NCBI RefSeq assembly: GCF_014359565.1
Contig: NZ_JACIZD010000015.1
Span: 1-53,673, forward strand
Reading direction: 5' to 3'
DNA from: Immundisolibacter sp.
Lineage (GTDB): Bacteria > Pseudomonadota > Gammaproteobacteria > Immundisolibacterales > Immundisolibacteraceae
Length of the DNA stretch: 53,673 bases
Shown here: positions 30,609 through 39,488 of the stretch, piece by piece
Layout: each line of letters starts with the position of its first letter
Position numbering within the stretch: the first letter of the stretch is position 1
The notes under the pieces: model-generated
What the model was told of the DNA's origin: nothing
The model's input: the letters and a program-made list of their open reading frames with translations, nothing else
Databases searched by the model: none
Program-made: the position numbers and the translations under genes

Positions 30609-31679
30609 ATGGACAAGCTGACCAACATCAATGTCGTCGAGCAGAAGCTGATGCCGACCCCGGCCGAGGTGCGCGCCCGCCTACCGCTGACGCCGGCCGC
30701 CGAGCGCACGGTGCTGGAAGGCCGCGCCGCCGTGCAGGCCATCCTGGACCGGCTCGATCCGCGCCGCTTCGTGGTGGTCGGCCCGTGTTCGATTCACGAC
30801 CTGGACGCTGCCCGCGACTATGCGCGGCGCCTGCGGGCCCTGGCCCACGAGGTGAAGGACACGCTGCTGATCATCATGCGTGTGTACTTCGAGAAGCCCC
30901 GTACCTCCACTGGCTGGAAGGGCCTGATCAACGACCCGCGTATGGACGACTCCTTCCACATCGAGGAGGGGGTGCTGATGGCCCGCGGGCTGCTGCTGGA
31001 GCTGGCCCAGATGGGCCTGCCGGCCGGCACCGAGGCGCTGGACCCGATCATGCCGCAGTACCTGCATGATCTGATCACCTGGACCGCCATCGGCGCCCGC
31101 ACCACCGAATCCCAGACCCACCGCGAGATGTCGAGCGGCCTGTCGACGGCGGTCGGCTTCAAGAACGGCACCGACGGCGGTATCGATGTCGCCATCAACG
31201 CCATGAAGTCGGCGGCCAGCCCGCACAGCTTTCTGGGCATCAACCTGCAGGGCCAGTCGGCGGTGATCCGCACCCGCGGCAATCCCTACGGGCATCTGGT
31301 GCTGCGTGGTGGCCACGACCGGCCCAATTACGATTCGGTCGCGGTGGCCCTGTGCGAGGAGGCACTCGCCAAGGCCAGGTTGCCGCGCAACATCGTCGTC
31401 GATTGCAGCCACGCCAACTGCAGCAAGAAGCCCGAACTGCAGGGCCTGGTGCTGGAGAACTGCGTGAACCAGATGCTGGAGGGCAACCGTTCCATCGTCG
31501 GCCTGATGCTGGAGAGCAACCTCGAGGCCGGCAACCAGCCGATTCCGGCGGACCTGTCGCAGCTGCGCTACGGCGTGTCGGTGACCGACCCGTGCATCGA
31601 CTGGCCGACCACGGAGGCCCTGCTGCGCGGCATGCACAACAAGCTGCTGCCGCTGGTGCGCGCCGCCAAGGTCGCCTGA
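30609..31679 (+). CDS. aroG: 3-deoxy-7-phosphoheptulonate synthase (AroG/F/H type)
   Basis: This 356-residue enzyme joins phosphoenolpyruvate and erythrose 4-phosphate in the first step of aromatic amino-acid synthesis. It has the type I-alpha motifs: VVGPCSIHDLDAA, the MRVYFEKPRTSTGWKGL loop with the phosphate-binding Arg-Thr, and VDCSHANCSKKPE with metal-binding residues. The N-terminal extension present in E. coli isoforms (about 45 residues) is there, so feedback inhibition by one aromatic amino acid is likely, but which one cannot be read from sequence. An in-frame upstream ATG at 30501 lies in the tRNA terminator and is rejected. Confidence 0.95.
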   Translation: MDKLTNINVVEQKLMPTPAEVRARLPLTPAAERTVLEGRAAVQAILDRLDPRRFVVVGPCSIHDLDAARDYARRLRALAHEVKDTLLIIMRVYFEKPRTSTGWKGLINDPRMDDSFHIEEGVLMARGLLLELAQMGLPAGTEALDPIMPQYLHDLITWTAIGARTTESQTHREMSSGLSTAVGFKNGTDGGIDVAINAMKSAASPHSFLGINLQGQSAVIRTRGNPYGHLVLRGGHDRPNYDSVAVALCEEALAKARLPRNIVVDCSHANCSKKPELQGLVLENCVNQMLEGNRSIVGLMLESNLEAGNQPIPADLSQLRYGVSVTDPCIDWPTTEALLRGMHNKLLPLVRAAKVA

Positions 31680-31801
31680 GCGCAACCGGCCGTCTGGCCG
31701 GACGGCTTGCCCCGCGGCCGGCGGCGGCCCGACAATCCCGCGTCGATAAAACATTCGGGCGGGTCATGGCCTGACCGATCCACAAAGGGGAGGGGACAGG
31801 C

Positions 31802-33301
31802 ATGGGCATCCGCACCGGCGCGCAGTACATCGCGAGCCTCAGGGACGACCGGGCGCTCTACATCGCCGGCCAGCGCGTGCGCGACGTGACGGCGTACGCG
31901 CCGCTGGCCGGCATTCTGGGCAGCATCGGCGAGCACTTCGACGCGTTTCACAGGCCCGAGCTGCAAGCCGATTACACCTATCCCTCCCCCAGGGACGGCA
32001 AGCCGGTCAGCAATTCCTTCCTGCCGGCGCGCACCTGGGACGAGGTGCAGCAGCGCCTGCGCGGCGAGTCGCTGCGCAAGGAGGCCACCTTTGGCCTGAT
32101 GGGCCGCCTGCCGGATTTCATGAACGCCTTCGTCACCGACGCGGCGGTGATTGCCCCGCACGTGCTGGGGCACAAGGACAAGGCCTTCGCCGAGAACGCC
32201 ATCCGCTACTGGGAATACTGCCGGGACGAGGATATCTGCCTCACGCACACGCTGGTCGATCCCAAGCGCGATTATGGCAAGGACCTGGCGGCGCAGCGGG
32301 CGCTGAAGGTGGTGCGCGAGACCGATGCCGGCATCGTGGTCAGCGGCGCGCGCATGCTGTCCACCCTGGCGCCGGTCAGTAACGAAATCTGGGTCGGTCC
32401 GTTCATGCCGCGCCGGCCAGGCGAGGAGGACTACGCGCTGTCCTTCGCCGTGCCGGTGGCGACGCCGGGATTGAAGTTCATCGCCCGTGAGAGCTATGCC
32501 CGCGGCGGCAGCCGCTTCGATCGCCCGCTCGCCGAACGCTTCGACGAGGGCGACGCGCTGGCCGTATTCGAGGACGTGCTGGTGCCCTGGGAGCGGGTGT
32601 TCATCTACCGCGACATCGTCGCCTACAACATGATGGCGCCGAGCTTTCCCGGTTACCTGTTGCTGCAGGCCAACGCCCGCGGCCGGGCCAAGCTGCGCTT
32701 CATGACCGGTCTGGCCAGCAAGATGGCCGACGTGCTCGGCCGCAGCGAGCTGCCGCGCTATCAGGAGCTGCTGGGCGAGTTCCTGGCGCTGAACGAGCTC
32801 GCCGACGGGCTGCTCGAGGCCAGCGCCCGCGAACTGGTGGTGCATGCGCAGGAGGAGTTCGCCAAACAGACCGATGCGGGTTTTGTGCTGGAGGACGTGG
32901 CGCGCGAGACGGCCTCGCTGTTTGCTTCGCCCAATCGGGGCATGGTCGGCATCTCGATGCTGCGCTTCTTCCTGCCGGAGGTGAACACCAAGGTCAACGA
33001 GCTGATCCGTCTGATGGGCAGCTCCAGCCTGGTGATGACCGTCACGGAAGCCGATTTCGCCAACCCGGAAACGGCGACCGATCTTGAACAGTTCCTCGGC
33101 AACGACAGGGCGTCCGCCCGCGAGCGCGTGCAGGTGATGAAGCTGGCCTGGGACGCGGTGGCCAGCGAATTCGGCGGCCGGCAGGAGATCTACGAGATCT
33201 TCTTCGCAGGCGATCCGTTCCTGTCCCGCCAGCTGCATTACTTCACGCCGCGCCGCGGCCAGTACCAGGCGATGGTCGACCGGCTGCTGGGGGAACGCTG
33301 A
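31802..33301 (+). CDS. hpaB: HpaB-type FADH2-dependent aromatic monooxygenase
   Basis: This 499-residue protein belongs to the 4-hydroxyphenylacetate 3-hydroxylase large-subunit family, which hydroxylates phenolic rings with FADH2 and O2. It begins with the family start MGIRTGAQYIASLRDDR, has DICLTHTLVDPKRDYGKDLA in the flavin-binding middle, ALSFAVPVATPGLKFIARES, and SSSLVMTVTEADF near the C-terminus. A good Shine-Dalgarno (AGGGGAGGGG) precedes it. No HpaC flavin reductase or other catabolic gene is adjacent, so it must use a reductase made elsewhere. The true substrate may be another phenol or a polyketide-like compound. Confidence 0.9.
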   Translation: MGIRTGAQYIASLRDDRALYIAGQRVRDVTAYAPLAGILGSIGEHFDAFHRPELQADYTYPSPRDGKPVSNSFLPARTWDEVQQRLRGESLRKEATFGLMGRLPDFMNAFVTDAAVIAPHVLGHKDKAFAENAIRYWEYCRDEDICLTHTLVDPKRDYGKDLAAQRALKVVRETDAGIVVSGARMLSTLAPVSNEIWVGPFMPRRPGEEDYALSFAVPVATPGLKFIARESYARGGSRFDRPLAERFDEGDALAVFEDVLVPWERVFIYRDIVAYNMMAPSFPGYLLLQANARGRAKLRFMTGLASKMADVLGRSELPRYQELLGEFLALNELADGLLEASARELVVHAQEEFAKQTDAGFVLEDVARETASLFASPNRGMVGISMLRFFLPEVNTKVNELIRLMGSSSLVMTVTEADFANPETATDLEQFLGNDRASARERVQVMKLAWDAVASEFGGRQEIYEIFFAGDPFLSRQLHYFTPRRGQYQAMVDRLLGER

Positions 33302-33639
33302 GCCATCCAACGTTTTCCACGACATAGGGAGGCACAGCCCGACCGGTGGTCGCGCTTCCCCGATGGCAGGCCCGGAAAATGCCGGATCGATTCGTTCAGC
33401 GCCTCACGCTGTCCGGTGCCGGGAGTCGGCGCTGCCAAACGGCGTGCGCTGCCGTGCACAGGGTTGATGACGATCACGAAATCGCGATCCCGTTCCGCTA
33501 CGGATAGGGTTGATAATCGTTATCATTGGCGAGCCCGTACCCGCCGCGAGTGGGCCCAGTTCGGCAGCAGCCTGATCACTGGCCGATTGGCGGCGGCGGG
33601 CTTCGGGCAGGCGCGTATTTCCGACTGAGACATCGCTAC
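33302..33639. other. Intergenic region before feoA
   Basis: The 338 bases hold no gene I can support. A short frame from 33416 to 33628 has no family features. The Fur box at 33511-33525 is the only clear element, so the feoAB promoter is expected near 33480-33560. Confidence 0.6.
33511..33525. promoter_or_regulatory. Fur box upstream of feoAB
   Basis: TGATAATCGTTATCA is a perfect palindrome (6-bp arms around TCG) at 33511-33525 and matches the core of the Fur consensus built from GATAAT hexamers; TTATCATTGG continues a third, partial hexamer. It lies 114 bases before the feoA ATG. Fur with Fe2+ would repress feoAB when iron is plentiful. Confidence 0.85.
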
Positions 33640-33909
33640 ATGGATACCGAAGTCAAGGATTCGTCACACCTGACGCTCGACGCGCTGGATCTGCGCCAGC
33701 CCATGCGCGTGGTGGCGGTCCAGGTGCCCGACGCGCAGCCGCAATGGCAGCTGTGGCTGGAGGAAATCGGTTTCGTACCGGGTGAGCCGGTAACGGTGCT
33801 GGCCCGCGGCGTGCCCGGTGGCGATCCGCTGGTGGTGCGGATCGGCGCATCCACCTTCGCCCTGCGCCGCGCCGAAGCGGCGTGCGTGCTGGTGCAGGAC
33901 TGCGCATGA
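33640..33909 (+). CDS. feoA: Ferrous iron transport protein FeoA
   Basis: This 89-residue SH3-like cytoplasmic protein supports FeoB. It shows the family pattern: LDLRQPMRVVAVQVP, a LEEIGFVPGEPVTVLARG beta-barrel stretch and DPLVVRIGASTFALRRAEAACV at the end. ATG 33640 is chosen over upstream codons because it starts the known domain and follows the Fur box by a normal leader. Its stop overlaps the feoB start (ATGA). Confidence 0.92.
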   Translation: MDTEVKDSSHLTLDALDLRQPMRVVAVQVPDAQPQWQLWLEEIGFVPGEPVTVLARGVPGGDPLVVRIGASTFALRRAEAACVLVQDCA

Positions 33910-35792
33910 GTGAGGCGGTCCTGCACTTCAAGCCTGGCGGCACGCTGGTGGCGCTGGTCGGCAATCCGAACTGTGGCAAGACCGCGCTGTTCAACCTGCT
34001 GACCGGCAGCCGGCAGAAGGTTGCCAACTATGCCGGGGTGACGGTCGAACGCAAGGAAGGACGCTTGTTCGACCGCGCCGGCAAGGTGGTGCGGGTGCTC
34101 GATCTGCCGGGTACTTACAGTCTGCATCCGCGCTCGCCCGACGAGCGGGTGACCTGCGATGTGCTGTCCGGCCAGGCGGCCGGCGAGAAGCGGCCGGATC
34201 TGGTGGTGTGCGTCGTCGACGCCACCAATTTGCGCCGCAACCTGCGCCTGGTTCTGGCGGTAAAGCGCCTGAAATTGCCGTGCGTGGTGGCGCTGAACAT
34301 GGCCGATATGGCGCAGCGGCGCGGACTGCGGGTGGACGCCGCCGCGTTGGCGGCCGAGCTTGGCGTGCCGGTGGTGTCGACGGTTGCCGTCAGGGGCGAG
34401 GGCGCCGCTGCCTTGCGCGCGATCCTGGATCAGCCCGGCACATGGCCGAAGGTTCCGATCACTGGCGACGCCGGCAGCGGCCCGGAAGCCGATCCGCACG
34501 GCGACCATGAGGCGGTGCGGGCCATCCTGGCGCGCCTGGGTCTGGACGAGGCGGTGCCGCACCTGCTCAGCGACCGCATCGACCGCGTGGTGCTCCATCC
34601 GCTGGTGGGTCCGCTGGTGCTGGGCGCGTTGCTGTTCCTCGTCTTTCAGGCGGTGTTTGCCTGGGCTGAAGCGCCCATGGGCTGGATCGAGGCCGGTACC
34701 GCGTGGCTGGGCGATTGGGTGACCAACGTCGCGCCGGCAGGCTGGCTGCGCAGCCTGCTGGTCGATGGGGTGATCGCCGGTGCCGGCGGTGTGCTGGTGT
34801 TTCTGCCGCAGATCGTGATCCTGTTTTTTTTCATCCTGGCGCTGGAGGAATCCGGCTACCTGCCGCGGGCGGCTTTCCTGCTGGACCGCCTGATGGGCGG
34901 CGTGGGTTTGTCGGGGCGCTCGTTCATCCCGCTGCTGTCCAGTTTTGCCTGCGCGATTCCCGGCATCATGGCCGCGCGCACGATCGCCAATCCGCGCGAT
35001 CGTCTGGTCACGATCATGATTGCGCCGCTGATGACGTGTTCGGCGCGGTTGCCGGTTTATGCGTTGCTGATCGGCGCCTTCATTCCGCGGCGGCAGGTGT
35101 GGGGCGGCATCGAACTGCAGGGTCTGGTGCTGTTTTGTCTGTATGTGGCCGGGATTGTCGGTGCGCTGGGCGTGGCCTGGGTGCTGAAGCGTTTCACCGC
35201 CCGTCGCCAGGTGCGCACCCTGATGATGGAACTGCCCACGTATCACTGGCCGACGCTGCGCAATCTGGCCATCGGCTTGTGGCAGCGGATCACGATTTTC
35301 GTTCGCCGCGTGGGCGGGATCATTCTGGCGCTGACGGTATTGCTCTGGTTCCTGGCCAGTTTCCCAGCGCCCCCGGCCGGGGCGACCGGGCCGGCAATCG
35401 AATACAGTCTGGCCGGTGTTCTGGGCAGTGCCCTGGCGGTGGTTTTCGAGCCGATCGGTTTCAATTGGCAGATCAGCATCTCGCTGGTGCCGGGGCTGGC
35501 CGCACGCGAGGTCGCGGTCGGTGCGCTGGGCACCGTCTACGCCCTGTCGGCCACCGGCGAGGACACCGCCGGCGCGTTGACGCCGCTGATCGCGCAGGGC
35601 TGGAGCCTGGCCACCGGTCTGTCACTGCTGGCGTGGTACGTATTTGCGCCGCAGTGCCTGAGTACGCTGGCGACCATCAAGCGCGAAACCGGCGGCTGGC
35701 GGATGCCGCTGCTGGCGGCCGGCTACCTGTTTGCGCTGGCCTATCTGGCGTCGTTCATTACCTATCGCACCGCCCTTTGGCTGGGCGGCTGA
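33906..35792 (+). CDS. feoB: Ferrous iron transporter FeoB
   Basis: This 628-residue inner-membrane Fe2+ transporter has an N-terminal G domain: G1 GNPNCGKT at 19-26, the switch region TVERKEGR, G3 DLPGTYSL, and NMAD as G4. The membrane part contains the Gate repeats (LPRAAFLLDRLMGGVGLSG, SFACAIPGIMAARTI, MTCSARLPVYALLI) and the second repeat (GLAAREVAVGALGTVYAL). It is shorter than E. coli FeoB (773) but in the normal bacterial range. No feoC follows. It converges with dusA, with both stop codons in one 12-base palindrome. Confidence 0.96.
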   Translation: MSEAVLHFKPGGTLVALVGNPNCGKTALFNLLTGSRQKVANYAGVTVERKEGRLFDRAGKVVRVLDLPGTYSLHPRSPDERVTCDVLSGQAAGEKRPDLVVCVVDATNLRRNLRLVLAVKRLKLPCVVALNMADMAQRRGLRVDAAALAAELGVPVVSTVAVRGEGAAALRAILDQPGTWPKVPITGDAGSGPEADPHGDHEAVRAILARLGLDEAVPHLLSDRIDRVVLHPLVGPLVLGALLFLVFQAVFAWAEAPMGWIEAGTAWLGDWVTNVAPAGWLRSLLVDGVIAGAGGVLVFLPQIVILFFFILALEESGYLPRAAFLLDRLMGGVGLSGRSFIPLLSSFACAIPGIMAARTIANPRDRLVTIMIAPLMTCSARLPVYALLIGAFIPRRQVWGGIELQGLVLFCLYVAGIVGALGVAWVLKRFTARRQVRTLMMELPTYHWPTLRNLAIGLWQRITIFVRRVGGIILALTVLLWFLASFPAPPAGATGPAIEYSLAGVLGSALAVVFEPIGFNWQISISLVPGLAAREVAVGALGTVYALSATGEDTAGALTPLIAQGWSLATGLSLLAWYVFAPQCLSTLATIKRETGGWRMPLLAAGYLFALAYLASFITYRTALWLGG

Positions 35793-35796
35793 GGCC

Positions 35797-36825
35797 TCAG
35801 CCCGACGGTTGGGGTTGCTCCACCGCGGCGGGTTCGTCTCCGGCCGCAAGCACGCGCCGGCCGGCGGCCATGATCTGCGCCATGGCGCGCTCACCGCTGG
35901 CCGGCGCGCTCAGCGCCCGCCGCCAGGCGCGGGCACCCGGTTCGCCCTGGAACAGTCCGAGCAGCGGCCGCGTGAGGGCGCTCAGTGGCGTGCCCAGGCC
36001 GCGGCGCGCCTGCATGTAGTCCAGGTAACTCGCCAGCACGGCGGCGCGCTCGGGCAGGGGTGTGATTTGTCCGAACACAAGCCGGTCGGCCTCGGCCAGC
36101 AGCCAGGGCGAGTGATAGGCGGCGCGGCCGATCATCACGCCGTCAACGTGCTGCAGGTGCGCCAGCGCCTGGTCGAGGTCGGTTACGCCGCCGTTGATGA
36201 CGATTTCAAGCTCCGGCCGCAGGCGCTTCAACCGGTACACGGTTTCATAACGCAGCGGCGGAATCTCCCGGTTCTGGCGCGGCGACAGGCCATCCAGCCA
36301 GGCCTTGCGGGCATGCACCGTGAAGTGCCGGCAGCCGGCTGCGGCGACGATCTCGACGAATTCGAACAAGTCCTCGTCGCGGTCGGTGCGGTCGATGCCG
36401 ATGCGGCATTTGACCGTTATCGGGATGGATACCGCCGCCTGCATGGCCGCCACGCACTCGCCGACCAGCGCGGGTTCGGCCATCAGGCAGGCGCCGAAGC
36501 GGCCAGACTGCACCCGATCCGACGGGCAGCCGACATTCAGGTTGATCTCGTCGTAACCGAAATCGGCGCCGATGTGCGCCGCCTGCGCCAGCTGCGCCGG
36601 ATCGCTGCCACCCAGTTGCAGCGCCAGCGGGTGCTCGGCCTGGCTGTAGCCGATGAGGTAATCCGCATCGCCGCGCAGCAGGGCCTGCGCCGTCACCATT
36701 TCGGTGTACAGCAGCGCATGGCGCGAAATCAGGCGCAGCAGATACCGCGCGTGGCGGTCGGTGCAGTCCATCATCGGCGCCACCGACAGGCGGCGCGACA
36801 GCGGGGCGGGGCAGGCGGGTGGCAA
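35797..36825 (-). CDS. dusA: tRNA-dihydrouridine synthase A
   Basis: This 342-residue FMN enzyme reduces uridine to dihydrouridine in the D-loop of tRNAs (positions 20/20a for DusA). It starts RRLSVAPMMDCTDRHARYLL, has the catalytic Cys in NLNVGCPSDRVQ, HFTVHARKAWLDGLSP, and VINGGVTDL with GVMIGRAAYHSPW for phosphate binding. No ATG lies upstream of APMMD in a sensible place. TTG 36825 with GGAG six bases before it gives a normal length, so I use it. Confidence 0.93.
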   Translation of the reverse strand: MPPACPAPLSRRLSVAPMMDCTDRHARYLLRLISRHALLYTEMVTAQALLRGDADYLIGYSQAEHPLALQLGGSDPAQLAQAAHIGADFGYDEINLNVGCPSDRVQSGRFGACLMAEPALVGECVAAMQAAVSIPITVKCRIGIDRTDRDEDLFEFVEIVAAAGCRHFTVHARKAWLDGLSPRQNREIPPLRYETVYRLKRLRPELEIVINGGVTDLDQALAHLQHVDGVMIGRAAYHSPWLLAEADRLVFGQITPLPERAAVLASYLDYMQARRGLGTPLSALTRPLLGLFQGEPGARAWRRALSAPASGERAMAQIMAAGRRVLAAGDEPAAVEQPQPSG

Positions 36826-36985
36826 GCGTGTCTCCGGTGCGGCGGGGTCGGCATTGTGCCAGCAGCGCCGGCGGGGGCGCGTTGCTTGACACTGCCGGTT
36901 GGCGCGTGTTCCATCGTTCGCGCGCCGGGCCGGTTCGTGGCCGGTCGGCGACAGCACCATCAGTCATCCAGAGCAGGAGTCCGAC

Positions 36986-37222
36986 ATGTCCGATCCGCAG
37001 GTTGCCCAGAAGAGTCCTTACGTCGAACAGACCGAGCCCGGCACCTACTGGTGGTGCGCCTGCGGCAAGTCGGGCGATCAGCCGTTCTGCGACGGCGCGC
37101 ACAAGGGCACCGCCTTCACGCCCCTGCAGCACGAGGTGACGGAAACCGGCACCCTGGCCTGGTGCGGCTGCAAGCATACGAAGACGCCGCCGTTCTGTGA
37201 CGGCTCGCACCGCGCGCTGTAA
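36986..37222 (+). CDS. Double CDGSH iron-sulfur protein
   Basis: This 78-residue protein has two CDGSH-type 2Fe-2S motifs: CACGKSGDQPFCDGAHKG and CGCKHTKTPPFCDGSHRA. Each gives three Cys and one His as ligands. The family is like mitochondrial Miner2/CISD3, with two clusters in one chain. A redox or iron-related role is likely, but the target is unknown. A strong terminator follows at 37241. Confidence 0.93.
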   Translation: MSDPQVAQKSPYVEQTEPGTYWWCACGKSGDQPFCDGAHKGTAFTPLQHEVTETGTLAWCGCKHTKTPPFCDGSHRAL

Positions 37223-37240
37223 TACCCGCCCCGCTTGCCC

Positions 37241-37283
37241 CGGCGCCCGCGTTTTCAGGCGAAAGCGCGGGCGCCGTTATTTT
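37241..37283 (+). terminator. Strong intrinsic terminator after the CDGSH gene
   Basis: CGGCGCCCGCG (37241-37251) pairs perfectly with CGCGGGCGCCG (37266-37276) around a 14-base loop and is followed by TTATTTT. It is a textbook rho-independent terminator. Only five bases separate it from the ATG at 37289 of the next gene. Confidence 0.9.
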
Positions 37284-37288
37284 CGGAT

Positions 37289-39232
37289 ATGGCCATGACC
37301 GAAACGACTAGCCCGCTGTGGCAGCCGGACGCCCGGCGCGTCGCGAATGCGAATCTGACGGCCTTCATCGACCGCTATCTGCCAGGCGCCGATTACGCGC
37401 GGCTGTATGACTGGTCGGTGGCCGAGCCGGCGGCCTTCTGGGCGGCGGTGTGGGAGTTCTGCGGCATCGTCCACCACGCGCCGGCGCAGGCGGTGCTCGA
37501 ACATGCTGACCGCATGCCGGGGGCGGTGTGGTTTCGCGGTGCGACACTGAACTTTGCCGAGAACCTGCTGCGCTATCGCGACGACCACCCGGCGCTGGTG
37601 TTTCGTGACGAGACCGGCGCGCGGCGCGAACTGAGTTATGCCGAGCTCGCCGCGCAGGTCGGCGCGCTGACGGCGGCGCTGCGGGCCTTTGGCGTGCAGC
37701 CCGGTGACCGGGTGGCGGGTTATCTGCCGAACATTCCCGAGGCGATCATCGCCATGCTGGCGGCGGCCAGTCTGGGTGCCGTCTGGTCGTCCTGCTCGCC
37801 GGATTTCGGCGCCCGGGCGGTGCTGGACCGCTTCGGCCAGATCGCGCCCAGAGTCGCGTTCGTCTGCGACGGCTATCACTACAACGGCAAGGCGCAGGAC
37901 CGCCGGGTCGCGGTGGCGGAAATCCTCGCCGGCCTGCCGAGCGCCGAGCAGGTGGTGGCGGTGTCCTGCGGCGGTGGGCGCGTATCGCAGGCACCCGTGC
38001 CGCTGCACGACTGGGACGATTTGCTTGCCAAGCACGCCGGCGCGGAGTCTGCCTTCACGCCGCTGCCGTTCGACCATCCGCTGTACGTGCTGTATTCGTC
38101 CGGCACCACGGGCGTGCCCAAGGGCATCGTGCACGGCGCCGGCGGCACGCTGCTGCAGCACCGCAAGGAACACACGCTGCACGCGGATCTGAAGCGCGAT
38201 GACCGGCTGATCTACTTCACCACCACCGGCTGGATGATGTGGAACTGGCTGGCCAGCGCCCTGGCCACCGGCTGCACGCTGATCCTGTACGACGGCGCGC
38301 CGTTCGTCCGCCCGGCTGAGCTGTTCGACATCGCGCAGCAGGAACGCGTGACCGTGTTCGGCACCAGCGCCAAGTACCTGGCCGCGGCCGAGAAGGCCGG
38401 CCTGAAACCGGCGCAAACCCACGATCTTTCGGCCCTGCGCACGTTGCTGTCGACCGGCTCGCCGCTGGCGCCGGAGGGTTTCGATTACGTCTACCGCGAC
38501 ATCAAGGCCGATCTGCTGCTGTCGTCGATCAGTGGCGGCACCGACATCTGCGGCTGTTTCATCGCCGGCAACCCGATCGGCCCGGTCTATCGCGGCGAGC
38601 TGCAGGCGCGCGCGCTGGGCATGGCGGTGCGCGTCTATGACGAAGCCGGTCATGAACTGCTGGGCCAGAAGGGCGAGCTGGTGTGCGTGAAGCCCTTCCC
38701 GAGCATGCCGGTCGGCTTCTGGAACGATCCCGACGGCAGCCGCTACCGGGCCGCCTATTTCGACAAGTTCCCCGGCGTGTGGTGTCACGGCGATTATGTG
38801 GAACTGACCGCCCGCGGCGGCATGATCGTGCACGGTCGCTCGGATGCCGTGCTCAATCCCGGCGGCGTGCGCATCGGCACCGCCGAGCTGTATCGCGAGG
38901 TGGAGCGCTTTCCCGAGATTCAAGAGGCGGTGGCCGTGGGCCACCAGATCGACGACGACGTCGAGGTGGTGCTGTTCGTGCGCCTGGTGGACGGCCTGAC
39001 GCTGGACGATGCCCTGCGCCAGCGTCTGCGCGCGGCTATCCGCGCCGATGTCAGCCCGCGCCACGTGCCGGCGCACATCCTGCAGGTGGCCGACATCCCG
39101 CGCACCATCAGCGGCAAGATCGCCGAACTGGCGGTGCGCGAGGCCATACATGGGCGGCCGGTCAAGAACCTGGATGCGCTGGCGAACCCGCAGGCGATTG
39201 CCCAGTTCCAGGGTTTGTTCGACGCTTCCTGA
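37289..39232 (+). CDS. aacS: Acetoacetyl-CoA synthetase
   Basis: This 647-residue adenylating enzyme makes acetoacetyl-CoA from acetoacetate, ATP and CoA. The ATP loop is [18 protein letters not shown]. It has the ACS-type start ([19 protein letters not shown], then [18 protein letters not shown]), the [11 protein letters not shown] stretch, [12 protein letters not shown] and the [21 protein letters not shown] hinge. The PRTISGK motif near the C-terminus holds the acetylation-sensitive Lys. A second ATG at 37295 (MTETTSPLW) fits the family start just as well. Probable role: polyhydroxybutyrate or ketone-body recycling. Confidence 0.93.
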   Translation: MAMTETTSPLWQPDARRVANANLTAFIDRYLPGADYARLYDWSVAEPAAFWAAVWEFCGIVHHAPAQAVLEHADRMPGAVWFRGATLNFAENLLRYRDDHPALVFRDETGARRELSYAELAAQVGALTAALRAFGVQPGDRVAGYLPNIPEAIIAMLAAASLGAVWSSCSPDFGARAVLDRFGQIAPRVAFVCDGYHYNGKAQDRRVAVAEILAGLPSAEQVVAVSCGGGRVSQAPVPLHDWDDLLAKHAGAESAFTPLPFDHPLYVLYSSGTTGVPKGIVHGAGGTLLQHRKEHTLHADLKRDDRLIYFTTTGWMMWNWLASALATGCTLILYDGAPFVRPAELFDIAQQERVTVFGTSAKYLAAAEKAGLKPAQTHDLSALRTLLSTGSPLAPEGFDYVYRDIKADLLLSSISGGTDICGCFIAGNPIGPVYRGELQARALGMAVRVYDEAGHELLGQKGELVCVKPFPSMPVGFWNDPDGSRYRAAYFDKFPGVWCHGDYVELTARGGMIVHGRSDAVLNPGGVRIGTAELYREVERFPEIQEAVAVGHQIDDDVEVVLFVRLVDGLTLDDALRQRLRAAIRADVSPRHVPAHILQVADIPRTISGKIAELAVREAIHGRPVKNLDALANPQAIAQFQGLFDAS

Positions 39233-39339
39233 AGCTCGGCAGGGCCGCGGCGCCCTTGTGGGCGGCGCCCTCGCTGCGAATCCCCCGGGCAGCCTCGTTC
39301 GGCCCGAGGGCGGGCCTCCTACGGGTGTCAAATTCCTGT

Positions 39340-39378
39340 CGCCGGAACCGGGGCTATGGGGATTCATGCCGGCGACAC
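39340..39378. terminator. Hairpin after aacS, terminator-like
   Basis: GTCGCCGG (39340-39347) pairs with CCGGCGAC (39371-39378) around a 23-base loop in the 256-base gap between aacS and fliL. No T-run follows directly, so it may be a rho-dependent pause or a REP-like element. A second hairpin, GGCCCGAGGGCGGGCC, lies upstream at about 39301-39316. Confidence 0.4.
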
Positions 39379-39433
39379 GGCGCCATGGGCGCAGGAAAAA
39401 TTTATAACTTATTGAAAAAATTAAATAAATAAA

Positions 39434-39450
39434 TTGGCATTACGCTTGCT
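39434..39450 (+). promoter_or_regulatory. Sigma-54 promoter of the flagellar operon
   Basis: TTGGCATTACGCTTGCT matches the -24/-12 consensus TGGCAC-N5-TTGC. The GG and GC dinucleotides are 10 bases apart as required (CATTACGCTT). It ends 39 bases before the fliL ATG. It is preceded by a very AT-rich tract (39395-39434), which could bind IHF or hold activator contacts. In Pseudomonas such promoters depend on RpoN and FleQ. Confidence 0.9.
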
Positions 39451-39488
39451 TAGTCTCGGCCTGACCCTTACACAGGAGCGGATCAGGC

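Noticed and set aside
33416-33628. Rightward 70-codon frame before feoA
   Set aside because: It crosses the Fur box, has no recognisable domain, and is better explained as promoter DNA.
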